Assembly: GCF_947498515.1 (NCBI RefSeq)
Contig: NZ_CANMKO010000003.1
Location: forward strand, 248,001-312,000
From: an uncultured Pelagimonas sp.
Lineage (GTDB): Bacteria; Pseudomonadota; Alphaproteobacteria; Rhodobacterales; Rhodobacteraceae
Length of the DNA: 64,000 nt
Reading direction: 5' to 3'
Positions within the stretch are counted from its first letter, which is position 1. Each line of letters begins with the position of its first letter. Shown here one piece after another: positions 51,311 through 59,359 of this stretch. A program made the translations under genes and the position numbers. The notes under the pieces were generated by a model. The model was not told the DNA's origin and did not search any database. It saw nothing but the letters and a program-made list of their open reading frames with translations.

Positions 51311-52399
51311 ATGGATCGCCGTTCTTTTCTAAAGGCCTCGACCGTAGGCGCAGCTGGTGCTGCAGCCGCTTCGACTCTGGCCGCCCCAGCTTACGCACAG
51401 GGCAACCGCACTTTGACAATGGTAACATCTTGGCCACGCGGCTTTGCTGTTCTGGATGACGCTGCCACCTACCTTGAAAACATGGTTGGCGAAATGTCCG
51501 GTGGTAGCCTGACAATCGACAAGAAAGCTCCTGGTGAGCTTGTTGGCGCTCTGGAAGTATTTGACGCTGTGTCTTCGGGCCAGGCGGACATGTACCACTC
51601 GGCCGACTATTATTACATCGGTCAGCACCCAGGCTACGCCTATTTCACAGCTGTTCCATTTGGTGGCACGGCGCAGGAAGTATCGAACTGGTACTACCAT
51701 GGCGGCGGCGAAGAGCTCCATGACGAGCTGGGCGAAGTGTTCAACCTCAAAGGCTTGCTTGCTGGTAACTCCGGTTCGCAGTCCGGTGGTTGGTTCCGCA
51801 AGGAAATCAACTCCGCTGATGACTTTAACGGTCTGAAGTTCCGTATGCCTGGCCTTGGTGGCAAGGTTCTGGGTAAGCTGGGCGCATCCGTTCAGAACAT
51901 TCCGGGTGGTGAGCTTTATCAGGCGTTGTCGTCTGGTGCTCTGGACGGTCTGGAGTGGGTTGGCCCAATGGCCGACGAACGCGCCGGCTTCCAAGAAGTT
52001 GCGAAAATCTATTACACTGCGGGCTTCCACGAGCCAGGTTCGGCTCTTGCGTCCTCCGTTAACCTCGACGTTTGGAATGAGCTGTCAGATCAGCACAAAG
52101 CGATCCTGCGTTACGCCTCTATGGCCGTGACCCAGTACCAGCTGGCTGAAACTCTGGCCAACAACGGTGCCGCATTGGCCCGTCTTCAGGCTCAGGGCGT
52201 GAAAACCCTGCAGTTCTCTGACGATGTTTGGGATGCATTCGGTGCAGCTTCGAAAGAAGTTATGGACGAGAACATGGATGACGAGCTCTTCGCAAAAATC
52301 CGCGCTTCGTTCGAATCTTCCTTGGCCCAGTCCGCAAGCTGGATCAACAAATCGGACAACTACTACGTTCAGCAGCGCGTTCGCGTTCTGGGCGGCTAA
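51311..52399 (+). CDS. dctP: TRAP transporter substrate-binding protein (TakP/DctP family)
   Basis: A 362-residue periplasmic solute-binding protein. It starts with a twin-arginine signal (DRRSFLKASTVGAAG) cut after APAYA at about residue 29. The mature sequence resembles TakP and the Thermus lactate-binding relative: PGELVGALEVFDAVSSGQAD, GGWFRKEIN, the substrate Arg in LKFRMPGLGGKVLG, and SSGALDGLEWVGP. Those proteins bind 2-oxoacids or lactate, with sodium or calcium; the same ligand class is likely here. GGGAGG lies 8 nt before the ATG at 51311. A terminator hairpin separates it from dctQ, as expected when the binding protein is needed in excess. Confidence 0.93.
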   Translation: MDRRSFLKASTVGAAGAAAASTLAAPAYAQGNRTLTMVTSWPRGFAVLDDAATYLENMVGEMSGGSLTIDKKAPGELVGALEVFDAVSSGQADMYHSADYYYIGQHPGYAYFTAVPFGGTAQEVSNWYYHGGGEELHDELGEVFNLKGLLAGNSGSQSGGWFRKEINSADDFNGLKFRMPGLGGKVLGKLGASVQNIPGGELYQALSSGALDGLEWVGPMADERAGFQEVAKIYYTAGFHEPGSALASSVNLDVWNELSDQHKAILRYASMAVTQYQLAETLANNGAALARLQAQGVKTLQFSDDVWDAFGAASKEVMDENMDDELFAKIRASFESSLAQSASWINKSDNYYVQQRVRVLGG

Positions 52400-52419
52400 G
52401 TCGAAAACTGACACTCTGG

Positions 52420-52448
52420 AAAGGCCCCTGCACGTCGGGGGCCTTTTC
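52420..52448 (+). terminator. Intercistronic terminator, dctP / dctQ
   Basis: A perfect 9-bp stem (52420-52428 with 52438-52446) with a 9-nt loop and a TTTT tail lies 21 nt after dctP and 66 nt before dctQ. It probably stops part of the transcripts so that the binding protein is made in excess over the membrane subunits. Confidence 0.75.
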
Positions 52449-52513
52449 GCACATCAGGTCATTAGACCCGACGCAAGAGATACACCCGGTCGAGCGGGCT
52501 AAGGGGGACAATC

Positions 52514-53452
52514 ATGGAAGAATCTGGCGCAGGCGGCCTTGGGGCTGCTATTGGCGCCATTGGCGATGGGCTCATCTGGACCTTTCAAAACATCGCCATG
52601 GCGTTTTACAATTTCGGATACGCGGTGACGCATCCGCAGCTTTGGCTGGATTGGAGCAACAAAGAAGCGGTGATGCGCTTTGTCTATTACGGTGGCTCCG
52701 TCGAATTCTTCTTTGTTTGTATCACGGTTTTTCTAGTCATCTTTGCGGTTGGTCTTTGGCGCAACACCTTCTTGTGGGGCGTCGTGCGCTTGCTGGAAGG
52801 TTTTGCCAATACCGTAGGTCGTTTCGCGGCTTGGGCTGGCCTTTTGATGGTGCTGCAGCAGGTTGTTATCGTCTTTATGCAGCGGATCTTTACCCGGCCT
52901 GACATTGTGTTTGGCTTTGGTGTGCCGCTGCAATTTGACATCTCTTGGTATGCCGAAGAACTGAAGCTTTATAACGCTATCGTTGTGGCGCTGTGCTTGA
53001 CCTACACCTTTGTTCAGGGTGGTCATGTTCGCGTGGACCTCGTCTATTCCGCCGTAAGCTACCGAGCCAAACGCATCATCGACATGTTTGGCTCGCTCTT
53101 CTTCATGATCCCAATGGCGACGTTGATCTGGATGTACTCATGGTACTTCATGTGGCGTCATCTGATCACACCGAAACCCGCCGCGTCCAACACGCTGGAA
53201 CTTTTGATGAAAAAGTCCAAGCTGATGAAATGGAACGTGGAAACCATCGGGTTTAGCCCCAACGGATTTAACGGCTACTTTCTGTTCAAGATCCTGATGG
53301 TCATCATGGTTGGCATGATCTTCATTCAGGCTTGGTGCTTCTTCTACCGTTCTTATCTGGAATGGAAAGAAGGCCCCGAATCCGAAGCGAAATACTTTGA
53401 CAAAGATGTGCTGGAAGAGGGCGAAGAGCCCTACGACCACGCAGAATTCTGA
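52514..53452 (+). CDS. dctQ: TRAP transporter small permease subunit
   Basis: A 312-residue membrane protein of the DctQ family, partner of DctM in a TRAP carrier. It has about five hydrophobic segments (RFVYYGGSVEFFFVCITVFLVIFAVGLW begins the first pair; AAWAGLLMVLQQVVIVFMQ; AIVVALCLTYTFVQGGHVRVDL; SLFFMIPMATLIWMYSWYF; FLFKILMVIMVGMIFIQAW), given here as short names of the segments. HVRVDLVYS is a mark of DctQ. It is long for the family (usual 160-220 residues), with an N-terminal extension. GGGGGA precedes the ATG. dctM starts 14 nt after the stop. Confidence 0.9.
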   Translation: MEESGAGGLGAAIGAIGDGLIWTFQNIAMAFYNFGYAVTHPQLWLDWSNKEAVMRFVYYGGSVEFFFVCITVFLVIFAVGLWRNTFLWGVVRLLEGFANTVGRFAAWAGLLMVLQQVVIVFMQRIFTRPDIVFGFGVPLQFDISWYAEELKLYNAIVVALCLTYTFVQGGHVRVDLVYSAVSYRAKRIIDMFGSLFFMIPMATLIWMYSWYFMWRHLITPKPAASNTLELLMKKSKLMKWNVETIGFSPNGFNGYFLFKILMVIMVGMIFIQAWCFFYRSYLEWKEGPESEAKYFDKDVLEEGEEPYDHAEF

Positions 53453-53466
53453 GAGGCTGACACACC

Positions 53467-55821
53467 ATGTTGTTTGGACTTGATGGCGTCGAGATCGGCC
53501 TGATCATCGTCTTTCTGACGCTCTTTTCCGCGATCCTTTCCGGCTTTCCGGTGGCCTTTGCCATCGGTGGGGCAGGGATCATTTCCTTTGGCATTATCGC
53601 CGCTCTTGATAGCGCCGGTTTGCTAATTCATCATGCAATTGACACGGGCTCAGACGCCTATAATGCATTGGTTGCCAGTGGGATTGCCCCCGAGAAAATC
53701 TCGGTGTTCCGAAATCCCGACTTGCCGACCGAAGCGCATTCTGTTTTCCCACGCGGCTGGGAATATGCGCTTGATCGCAACGTGTCCTTTATTGTGAACC
53801 GCATCAACGAGCGTGTGATTGCCGGTCAGTCCATCGAAACTCTTCTGGCGGTTTTGATGTTTGTTCTGATGGGGATCGTTCTTGAACGTTCCAAAATCGC
53901 AAACGATCTACTGACAACCATGGCGCGCGTCTTTGGCCCGCTGCCCGGTGGTCTGGCCGTGTCGATCGTTGTGGTTGGCGCTTTCCTTGCCGCTTCAACC
54001 GGTATTGTTGGGGCGACTGTTGTCACCATGGGTTTGCTGGCGTTGCCGACCATGTTGCGCAACAACTATTCGCCCGAATTGGCGACCGGTGTCATTGCGG
54101 CGTCCGGTACCTTGGGACAGATCATTCCACCCTCGATCGTGATTGTTCTGCTCGGCACCTTGGCTGGTGACCTCTACTCTGCAGCGCAAGAAACACGTGC
54201 GGTCGAAGCGGGTTGTACCGATGCTCTGACCTATCTGGGGCAGCCTGCGGTTGTTTCGGTTGGGACCTTGTTCCAAGCGGCATTGGTGCCCGGTGTGATG
54301 CTGGCGGGTCTTTATGCGGCCTATGCCTTTGGTTTTGCTATGCTGAACCCGTCCAAAGCCCCGGCTGTTGCCCTTGGCGACGGTGGTGGTGAGCCGGTCA
54401 CACGTGGCGAAGCCTTCACTTGGTACTTGGGTGTTCCGGTGGCTTTGATTGCTGGGGCCATCCTTGGTGCACAAGTGGGCCTCGTGGGTGAACAATCGAC
54501 ACGCGTCGATAGCTTTACCGACATCGGCCAATCGGCCAGCCTTCGAACCAATGTTTCCGAAACATGTCAGGCCTCGATGATCGAACTGCATGGTCAAGAA
54601 GCCTGGGATGCGGCCATTGCCGAACAGACCAAGATCGAAGCCTCGGGGGGTGTGCAAGAAAGCCGCCGCTTGTCCGAAGAAGAGATCGTGGATTTGCGCG
54701 CTGAGAAAGTGGCCAATGCTGCGCCTATCGGGACTGGTATCATGATCCTGACGGTTATCATGGGGTTGATCCTTGCGATTGCCCGTGGTGTGTCACCGTC
54801 TTCTGATCCTGTGCCTTTGTTGATTGGGGCCGGTGGTTTGGTGCTTGGTCTGTTGGTTGACACGGTCTTGATTTCGCCGGCGACCTCGTCTGGCTGGACC
54901 GTGATTTACATGCTGATCCCTTGGGCGCTGTCGCTTTATGGCTGCAAGTTTGCCGTTGTGCGTCTATCCAAGAATGAGCTTTTGCGTGTTGTCTTCCCAC
55001 CGCTGGTTCTGATCGTTGCTGTTCTTGGCTCGATCCTTGGCGGGATCACCAACCCAACACCTGCGGCGGCGCTTGGCGCGGCTGGGGCGATCATGTTGGC
55101 GGCCTACCGCAAACTGGCCGAGCAGGACAGATCACCAAAGATCATCTTGAACTCGACCTTGGCGGTTCTTGTGATGATCCTGATCGGGGTAAACTTCGAT
55201 CTGCGTATCAACACCTCTGAAGTCAGCTTTGAGAGCTGGGTGGCATTCTTCTTTGCTTATGCGGCCTATCTTTACGCGTTGTTTGGTCTGCTGTTCAGCT
55301 GTTGGATCTTGTACAAAGCTGGGGTTCTAAGCCCGGCGGTACGGGAAACGGCGAAAGTGACCAGCATGGTCTTTACCATCCTGATCGCGTCCCAGCTGTT
55401 GAACCTTGTGGTGATCTCCTTTGGTGGCGAACATTACATCCAGCAGTTCCTCAAGAGCTTTGACGATGTCCGCACCGTCTTCTTGATCGTGATGCTTGTC
55501 CTGTTCATCTTGGGATTTGTTCTCGACTTCCTCGAGATCATTTACATCGTGGTTCCGATTGTTGGTCCGGTCATCTATGGCGCACATTTCGATCCGAAAT
55601 GGGTGACCATCATGATTGCGGTGAACCTGCAAACCTCGTTCCTGACACCGCCCTTTGGATTTGCGCTGTTCTACCTGCGCGGTGTTGCTCCGAAAGAGGT
55701 CACGACCGGCCACATCTATCGTGGTGTGATCCCGTTTGTCTTGATCCAGGTGGTTGGCTTGGCGATCTTGTGGTTCTTCCCATCGATCGTGACCATTGTG
55801 CCGGATCTGATGTCAAACTGA
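53467..55821 (+). CDS. dctM: TRAP transporter large permease subunit, enlarged
   Basis: Sodium-driven transport channel of the TRAP carrier. The 784-residue protein has about twelve or more membrane helices with DctM marks: FPVAFAIGGAG near residue 26, IPPSIVIVLLGTLAGDLYSA near 216, and FLTPPFGFALFYLRGV near 725. Ordinary DctM has about 430 residues; here two long soluble inserts are seen, one at about 55-115 and one at about 340-420 (charged, with QSASLRTNVSETCQ and RRLSEEEIVDLRAEK). I recall this enlarged form beside TakP-like binding proteins in Rhodobacteraceae. The operon ends in a strong terminator. Confidence 0.9.
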   Translation: MLFGLDGVEIGLIIVFLTLFSAILSGFPVAFAIGGAGIISFGIIAALDSAGLLIHHAIDTGSDAYNALVASGIAPEKISVFRNPDLPTEAHSVFPRGWEYALDRNVSFIVNRINERVIAGQSIETLLAVLMFVLMGIVLERSKIANDLLTTMARVFGPLPGGLAVSIVVVGAFLAASTGIVGATVVTMGLLALPTMLRNNYSPELATGVIAASGTLGQIIPPSIVIVLLGTLAGDLYSAAQETRAVEAGCTDALTYLGQPAVVSVGTLFQAALVPGVMLAGLYAAYAFGFAMLNPSKAPAVALGDGGGEPVTRGEAFTWYLGVPVALIAGAILGAQVGLVGEQSTRVDSFTDIGQSASLRTNVSETCQASMIELHGQEAWDAAIAEQTKIEASGGVQESRRLSEEEIVDLRAEKVANAAPIGTGIMILTVIMGLILAIARGVSPSSDPVPLLIGAGGLVLGLLVDTVLISPATSSGWTVIYMLIPWALSLYGCKFAVVRLSKNELLRVVFPPLVLIVAVLGSILGGITNPTPAAALGAAGAIMLAAYRKLAEQDRSPKIILNSTLAVLVMILIGVNFDLRINTSEVSFESWVAFFFAYAAYLYALFGLLFSCWILYKAGVLSPAVRETAKVTSMVFTILIASQLLNLVVISFGGEHYIQQFLKSFDDVRTVFLIVMLVLFILGFVLDFLEIIYIVVPIVGPVIYGAHFDPKWVTIMIAVNLQTSFLTPPFGFALFYLRGVAPKEVTTGHIYRGVIPFVLIQVVGLAILWFFPSIVTIVPDLMSN

Positions 55822-55842
55822 TCTTTGAGTAAAATCAAATAG

Positions 55843-55877
55843 AAAGGGCCGCCTGATTGGGCGGCCCTTTTTTCTTT
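55843..55877 (+). terminator. Terminator of the dctPQM operon
   Basis: A perfect 11-bp GC-rich stem (55843-55853 with 55860-55870), loop TGATTG, followed by TTTTTTCTTT. A textbook rho-independent terminator 22 nt after dctM. Confidence 0.95.
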
Positions 55878-55925
55878 GCCTCGATAATGCCTTTAAATCG
55901 TACCACCCGCGCCGCAGGCCTTACG

Positions 55926-55940
55926 TTAACGAACCGTAAA
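55926..55940. promoter_or_regulatory. Near-CtrA box before the 95-residue gene
   Basis: TTAA-N7-TAAA has one mismatch to the CtrA consensus TTAA-N7-TTAA and lies 66 bp before the start of the following gene. Weak evidence. Confidence 0.25.
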
Positions 55941-56005
55941 CAACCCCCAACCTGCAAACAATCAGACGTTGATCACGCATCAGTAGATTAAAAGGAATGC
56001 AGAAA

Positions 56006-56293
56006 ATGGCCGGAACTCGGATTGAAGCACTCAGCCGGATGGATGTTCAAAGTGGCATTCAAAGGGATCTGTTTGCAAAAGCGGATGAACAAATGGCGCG
56101 CCATCGCGCGAACAAGGCCTCGGCCTCACAATCCCACATGCATAGGCGCGGGTTGCAATACGCTCATTCCGGGTTTCACATTGCCGAAGACGAAGGCCAA
56201 TTCCTAAGCCCAATCACCCGATTGGTCGTTCTGGCGCTGGTTGCGGTTTTGCTGTCGCCCGTTGCCTCTGCCTTTTGGGGCTCGGTTCTTTGA
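56006..56293 (+). CDS. Small membrane protein of unknown function
   Basis: A 95-residue protein with a charged, probably cytoplasmic N-terminal part (RDLFAKADEQMARHRANKA) and one C-terminal membrane helix (LVVLALVAVLLSPVASAFW). The ATG at 56006 has AAGGA nine nt before it; a Met three codons earlier sits directly on that ribosome site and is less likely. It lies between the dctPQM terminator and the convergent bpt gene. I do not recognise a family. Confidence 0.65.
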   Translation: MAGTRIEALSRMDVQSGIQRDLFAKADEQMARHRANKASASQSHMHRRGLQYAHSGFHIAEDEGQFLSPITRLVVLALVAVLLSPVASAFWGSVL

Positions 56294-56300
56294 GCGACTT

Positions 56301-57122
56301 CTAGACTGACTGACTGCGACCATCCGGGAAGGAAATATTTGCGACTTGTTCCGCAATAGGGTCGTTTGACAACGGATGCAGATCGTCTTCATAGGCTTCG
56401 GGATCACCAAGGCGTTCCCAACCGCCATTGCGATAGATTTCCAGCGCATCAAACTGGGCTTTGTAGCCCATCTTGTCGCTGCCCGGCACCCAATAGCCAA
56501 GATAGACATAGGGTAGACCCGCGGCGCGCGCGATGTCGATATGGTCCAAAATCATCCAAGTGCCAAGGCTGGCACGGGTATGAGCCGGATCATAAAAGGA
56601 ATAAACCATCGACAGGCCATCATCGAACATATCGGTCAAACAGGTGGCCGCCAATGTGCCGGTCTCACGGTCAATATATTCAATAACGCGCGAGCGGATC
56701 GGTGTTTCTTCGATCATCGCGGCAAATTCAAAAATATCCATATCCGCCATACCGCCATCGGCATGGCGATTGTCGAGATAGCTCCGGAACAATTCGTATT
56801 GTTCGTCTGTGGCCCATGGGCTTGTGGCGCGGCGCTCAAACTGGGCATTGCGTTTTAACAGACGCCGTTGCGAGCGGGACGGTTTGAAATCATCAACCAC
56901 GATCCGCGCCGACATACAAGCCGAGCAATCCGAACAGGATGGGCGATACAACACGTTTTGCGACCGCCGAAACCCTTGCTTGGATAGGCTATCATTCAAA
57001 ACCTGTGCCTGATCGCCTTGCAGGGCGGTGAACAGCTTTCTCTCCATCCGATCCTCAAGATAGGGACAGGGTTGGGGGGCCGTTACATAGAACTGTGGGG
57101 CGAGAGGTAGCGAATGGCGCAT
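56301..57122 (-). CDS. bpt: Aspartate/glutamate leucyltransferase Bpt
   Basis: Leucyl-tRNA-protein transferase of the ATE/Bpt family, adding Leu to proteins that start with Asp or Glu so that ClpS-ClpAP degrades them (N-degron pathway). The 273-residue protein starts its core with [14 protein letters not shown] and has the Cys cluster [15 protein letters not shown] (CxxCxxC) near residue 62. The GNAT-like C-terminal part contains [19 protein letters not shown]. Prokaryotic members of this length are Bpt rather than arginyltransferase. The ATG at 57122 fits the family start. No clp gene is near. Confidence 0.93.
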   Translation of the reverse strand: MRHSLPLAPQFYVTAPQPCPYLEDRMERKLFTALQGDQAQVLNDSLSKQGFRRSQNVLYRPSCSDCSACMSARIVVDDFKPSRSQRRLLKRNAQFERRATSPWATDEQYELFRSYLDNRHADGGMADMDIFEFAAMIEETPIRSRVIEYIDRETGTLAATCLTDMFDDGLSMVYSFYDPAHTRASLGTWMILDHIDIARAAGLPYVYLGYWVPGSDKMGYKAQFDALEIYRNGGWERLGDPEAYEDDLHPLSNDPIAEQVANISFPDGRSQSV

Positions 57123-57199
57123 CTGTTTCCGTTAACCGATAAGACTTTAACAAAACGGTAACAATATTTTTGCGCAGCTCCAACCCCCCGAAATTGAGG

Positions 57200-57220
57200 A
57201 GGCCCCGGAATCCGGGACCT
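57200..57220. terminator. Hairpin after the RDD gene
   Basis: AGG-C-CCCGG and its complement with one mismatch form an 8-pair hairpin with loop AAT. It has a T-rich tail only on the plus strand, where no gene precedes it; on the minus strand it follows the RDD gene with a poor tail. Its role is unclear. Confidence 0.35.
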
Positions 57221-57283
57221 TTCTTTGGTTTGGGTTAATATCGCTATAGTAGTGGCAGTTTCTTGCCACAACCTAAGTAGCGC

Positions 57284-57727
57284 TTAGGCACGCAGGTTAA
57301 GAGCAGTGGTGCCCATGAACATATCGGTCAGGCTTTGACCGCGTTCGCTTGTCAGCATCAAGAAGATCGAAATGATCTGCAAAATCACCGTCGACATGGT
57401 CAGTGAGTAGCCCACCGTGTGAAACAGGGCCTGTTGCCCGTCTAAGCGGCGGCCATAGGCGTCACGCAATTCGATGGCCATTAGGCGCATACCCCATGTT
57501 GCCGACCCACCAGAGATCGTGAACCAACGGTACAAAAAGCCGACAACCATAAAGAACACCGGGATCATAAAGAGCCCAACAATGGTAAACAGGGCCAGCG
57601 GCAGGGAAATCGCAATAATCACAGCACTGTCGATGAACCAGGCAATGCCGCGTTTAAAGGCGACGCCGTCATAGAATTCGGCCTGACGATGGGGGTCGGG
57701 CAGATGGGACAGCGGCTCGGAATACAT
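57284..57727 (-). CDS. RDD family membrane protein
   Basis: A 147-residue membrane protein of the RDD family with three to four helices. The namesake residues appear in VAFKRGIAWFIDSAVI (Arg, Asp), MRLMAIELRDAYGRRLD and GQSLTDMFMGTTAL (Asp). Such proteins are thought to be small transporters or membrane partners; no substrate is known. The ATG at 57727 has AAAGGAG seven nt upstream; the frame is open 24 codons further. The DUF2852 gene lies directly upstream in the same direction, with a hairpin between. Confidence 0.88.
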   Translation of the reverse strand: MYSEPLSHLPDPHRQAEFYDGVAFKRGIAWFIDSAVIIAISLPLALFTIVGLFMIPVFFMVVGFLYRWFTISGGSATWGMRLMAIELRDAYGRRLDGQQALFHTVGYSLTMSTVILQIISIFLMLTSERGQSLTDMFMGTTALNLRA

Positions 57728-57748
57728 TTTGGGCTCCTTTGATAAAGG

Positions 57749-57773
57749 ACCGGCCCCGAGGGAAAGGGCCGGT
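57749..57773 (-). terminator. Hairpin between DUF2852 and RDD genes
   Basis: A perfect 8-bp stem (57749-57756 with 57766-57773), 9-nt loop, followed on the minus strand by CCTTTATC. It could end or attenuate the DUF2852 transcript. Confidence 0.55.
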
Positions 57774-57799
57774 TGATGTTGGTTACTGATAGTATGCAA

Positions 57800-58231
57800 T
57801 TAGGCGTCTTCGGTTGCCATAGCTTCTTTTGCACGTGTTTCGCGGTCGTCCATGAACTGGTCAAACTCAGTTTTGTCTTTGGCTTCACGCAGACGCTCAA
57901 GGAAGGCCTCAAATGCGTCCTGTTCGTCTTGCAGGCGCTGAAGTGTGTCAGCTTTGTAAGCGTCAAACGCGGTGTTGCCGCTTGGCTTCATGGCCGACCA
58001 TGCGGTGCGACGGGCGGCGCGGTGGGATGAGTGACGGCAGGATTTCGAGAACATGCGTTTGCTCCAGATCATATATGCAAGAAGGGCGAGGCCAACGGGC
58101 CAGAAGAAGATAAAGCCAAGAACCATGGCTGCAATCCACGCGCCTTTACCGCGCTGATCGAGCCATGCCTCGCTTTTAGAGATCCAACCAGCATTGGCGG
58201 GAACGTCAGCGGAATAAGTGGCGGTGGTCAT
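57800..58231 (-). CDS. DUF2852 protein
   Basis: A 143-residue protein of the DUF2852 family, restricted mainly to alphaproteobacteria. It has one hydrophobic region that may span the membrane twice (AWIAAMVLGFIFFWPVGLALLAYMIW in two halves) followed by a basic stretch (SHRAARRTA) and a charged helical C terminus (TLQRLQDEQDAFEAFLERLREA) likely to form a coiled coil in the cytoplasm. Function unknown. GGAG lies 7 nt before the ATG. Upstream are two similar inverted repeats (58253-58271 and 58311-58329), suggesting tight control by a dimeric factor. Confidence 0.88.
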   Translation of the reverse strand: MTTATYSADVPANAGWISKSEAWLDQRGKGAWIAAMVLGFIFFWPVGLALLAYMIWSKRMFSKSCRHSSHRAARRTAWSAMKPSGNTAFDAYKADTLQRLQDEQDAFEAFLERLREAKDKTEFDQFMDDRETRAKEAMATEDA

Positions 58232-58252
58232 TTGTGTCTCCGTTCTGTGTGT

Positions 58253-58271
58253 ATGTGAATGTCTTTCACAT
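58253..58271. promoter_or_regulatory. Inverted repeat A upstream of DUF2852
   Basis: ATGTGAA-N5-TTCACAT, a perfect 7-bp inverted repeat, 22 bp before the DUF2852 start codon on the minus strand. A second, nearly identical site lies 58 bp further upstream. The placement suggests an operator. Confidence 0.5.
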
Positions 58272-58310
58272 TGAAGAGATCGGGACGTGAGGCCGGGTTT
58301 TCAAGAGAGG

Positions 58311-58329
58311 ATGTGAATGTTTTTTACAT
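58311..58329. promoter_or_regulatory. Inverted repeat B upstream of DUF2852
   Basis: ATGTGAA-N5-TTTACAT, one mismatch from site A and with the same spacer start (TGTTT against TGTCT). Centre-to-centre distance to site A is 58 bp, about 5.5 helical turns. Confidence 0.45.
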
Positions 58330-58331
58330 TT

Positions 58332-59359
58332 TCTTGAATTATTGTTCTTTATCAGATGGATGGTGTCAATTTATGTGCTTGTGGCGCGACAAGGGTATTT
58401 GCACAGAAAGACAGAGATAATTGCAGAAAACTGTTTTTTGGGTACTTGAGACGGCTCTGACTGTTTGGCAAGCAATAGTAGCGATGGCGATGTTTTGACC
58501 CGTCCCCAGACCTGCCTCGATGTAGTACTGGTCCGAGCCTAGGGTAGGAGCAAGGTCACTACTTTTGCGACAAAGATGTTTGCAAAACCTAACACAGCTA
58601 CGTTGAAGGCGTTCAAATAATTTCGAACGACGGCTGTTTGAACGGTCTTCGAACAGTGTTGCAATGAACGGATCTCTATCTAAACACACCGCATCAACGG
58701 CATCGGACGGCTACAGTATCGCAGGGATGTAACCTACGACAGGTATGTCCGGCTTGACAGAGAAGCGCTTGAGCGGCTTCCAATGGCGGTGCCGCTGGAA
58801 GGGGACGCAGGGCTAACTGGGGTCAGCTGGCAGCACTTCCATGTCATTGAAGCAAGTGCAGCATGGGAGGGCGGGAACCAGACCTTAGCTGCGGCTGTGC
58901 TGGCTTTAGGCAGGATCAGTGGGAGTAGCCATTCGAAGCTCGATCGGTCAGGACATCAATGCTGCGCAGGGCACCAAGGTCAGGAATGCGCAGATAGCAA
59001 GCATTGCAAAGTCGAGTTCATAGATTGATTGGACGGGCATGGTCGGCCCATTCCGGACTTTCGCCCCACCTTCAAGATGCTGCGGTGGCAGCCCGCTTAG
59101 GGGACATCCGATGCTTTGGTAAAACCGGGCATCGCTTACCGTCAAAATCATAGGACAACCCAAAGTTTACGGCTCGACCAGTTTCAAGCAGCGCAGATTA
59201 GGTATACTGTCGCACCTTGGCGGTCTCAAAACAAGATGGTGGCACTTAGCCTTCGCTGTTTGGGATGGGACCCGGTGTCTGGGCCGCTCTGGTTCAACGT
59301 GAATCGACACAGCACCCTAATCCAACCGCGGCGACGGTTTCCCGCCGCTACGCCCTAAC
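58332..59359. other. Gene-poor kilobase before the RTX gene end
   Basis: About 1 kb with no convincing gene. The longest open frames (107 codons on minus at 58366-58689 and 81 codons on plus at 58783-59028) have no ribosome sites, Cys/Ser/His-rich composition and no family resemblance. The stretch may be decayed mobile or repeated DNA, but I find no terminal repeats or transposase remnant. Confidence 0.5.

Noticed and set aside
58253-58271. PpsR/CrtJ photosynthesis-gene site
   Set aside because: The spacing between TGT and ACA is 11, not the required 12, and no photosynthesis genes are in the window.
58366-58689. 107-codon minus-strand frame in the gene-poor region
   Set aside because: Cys/Ser-rich composition, no ribosome site, no recognised domain.
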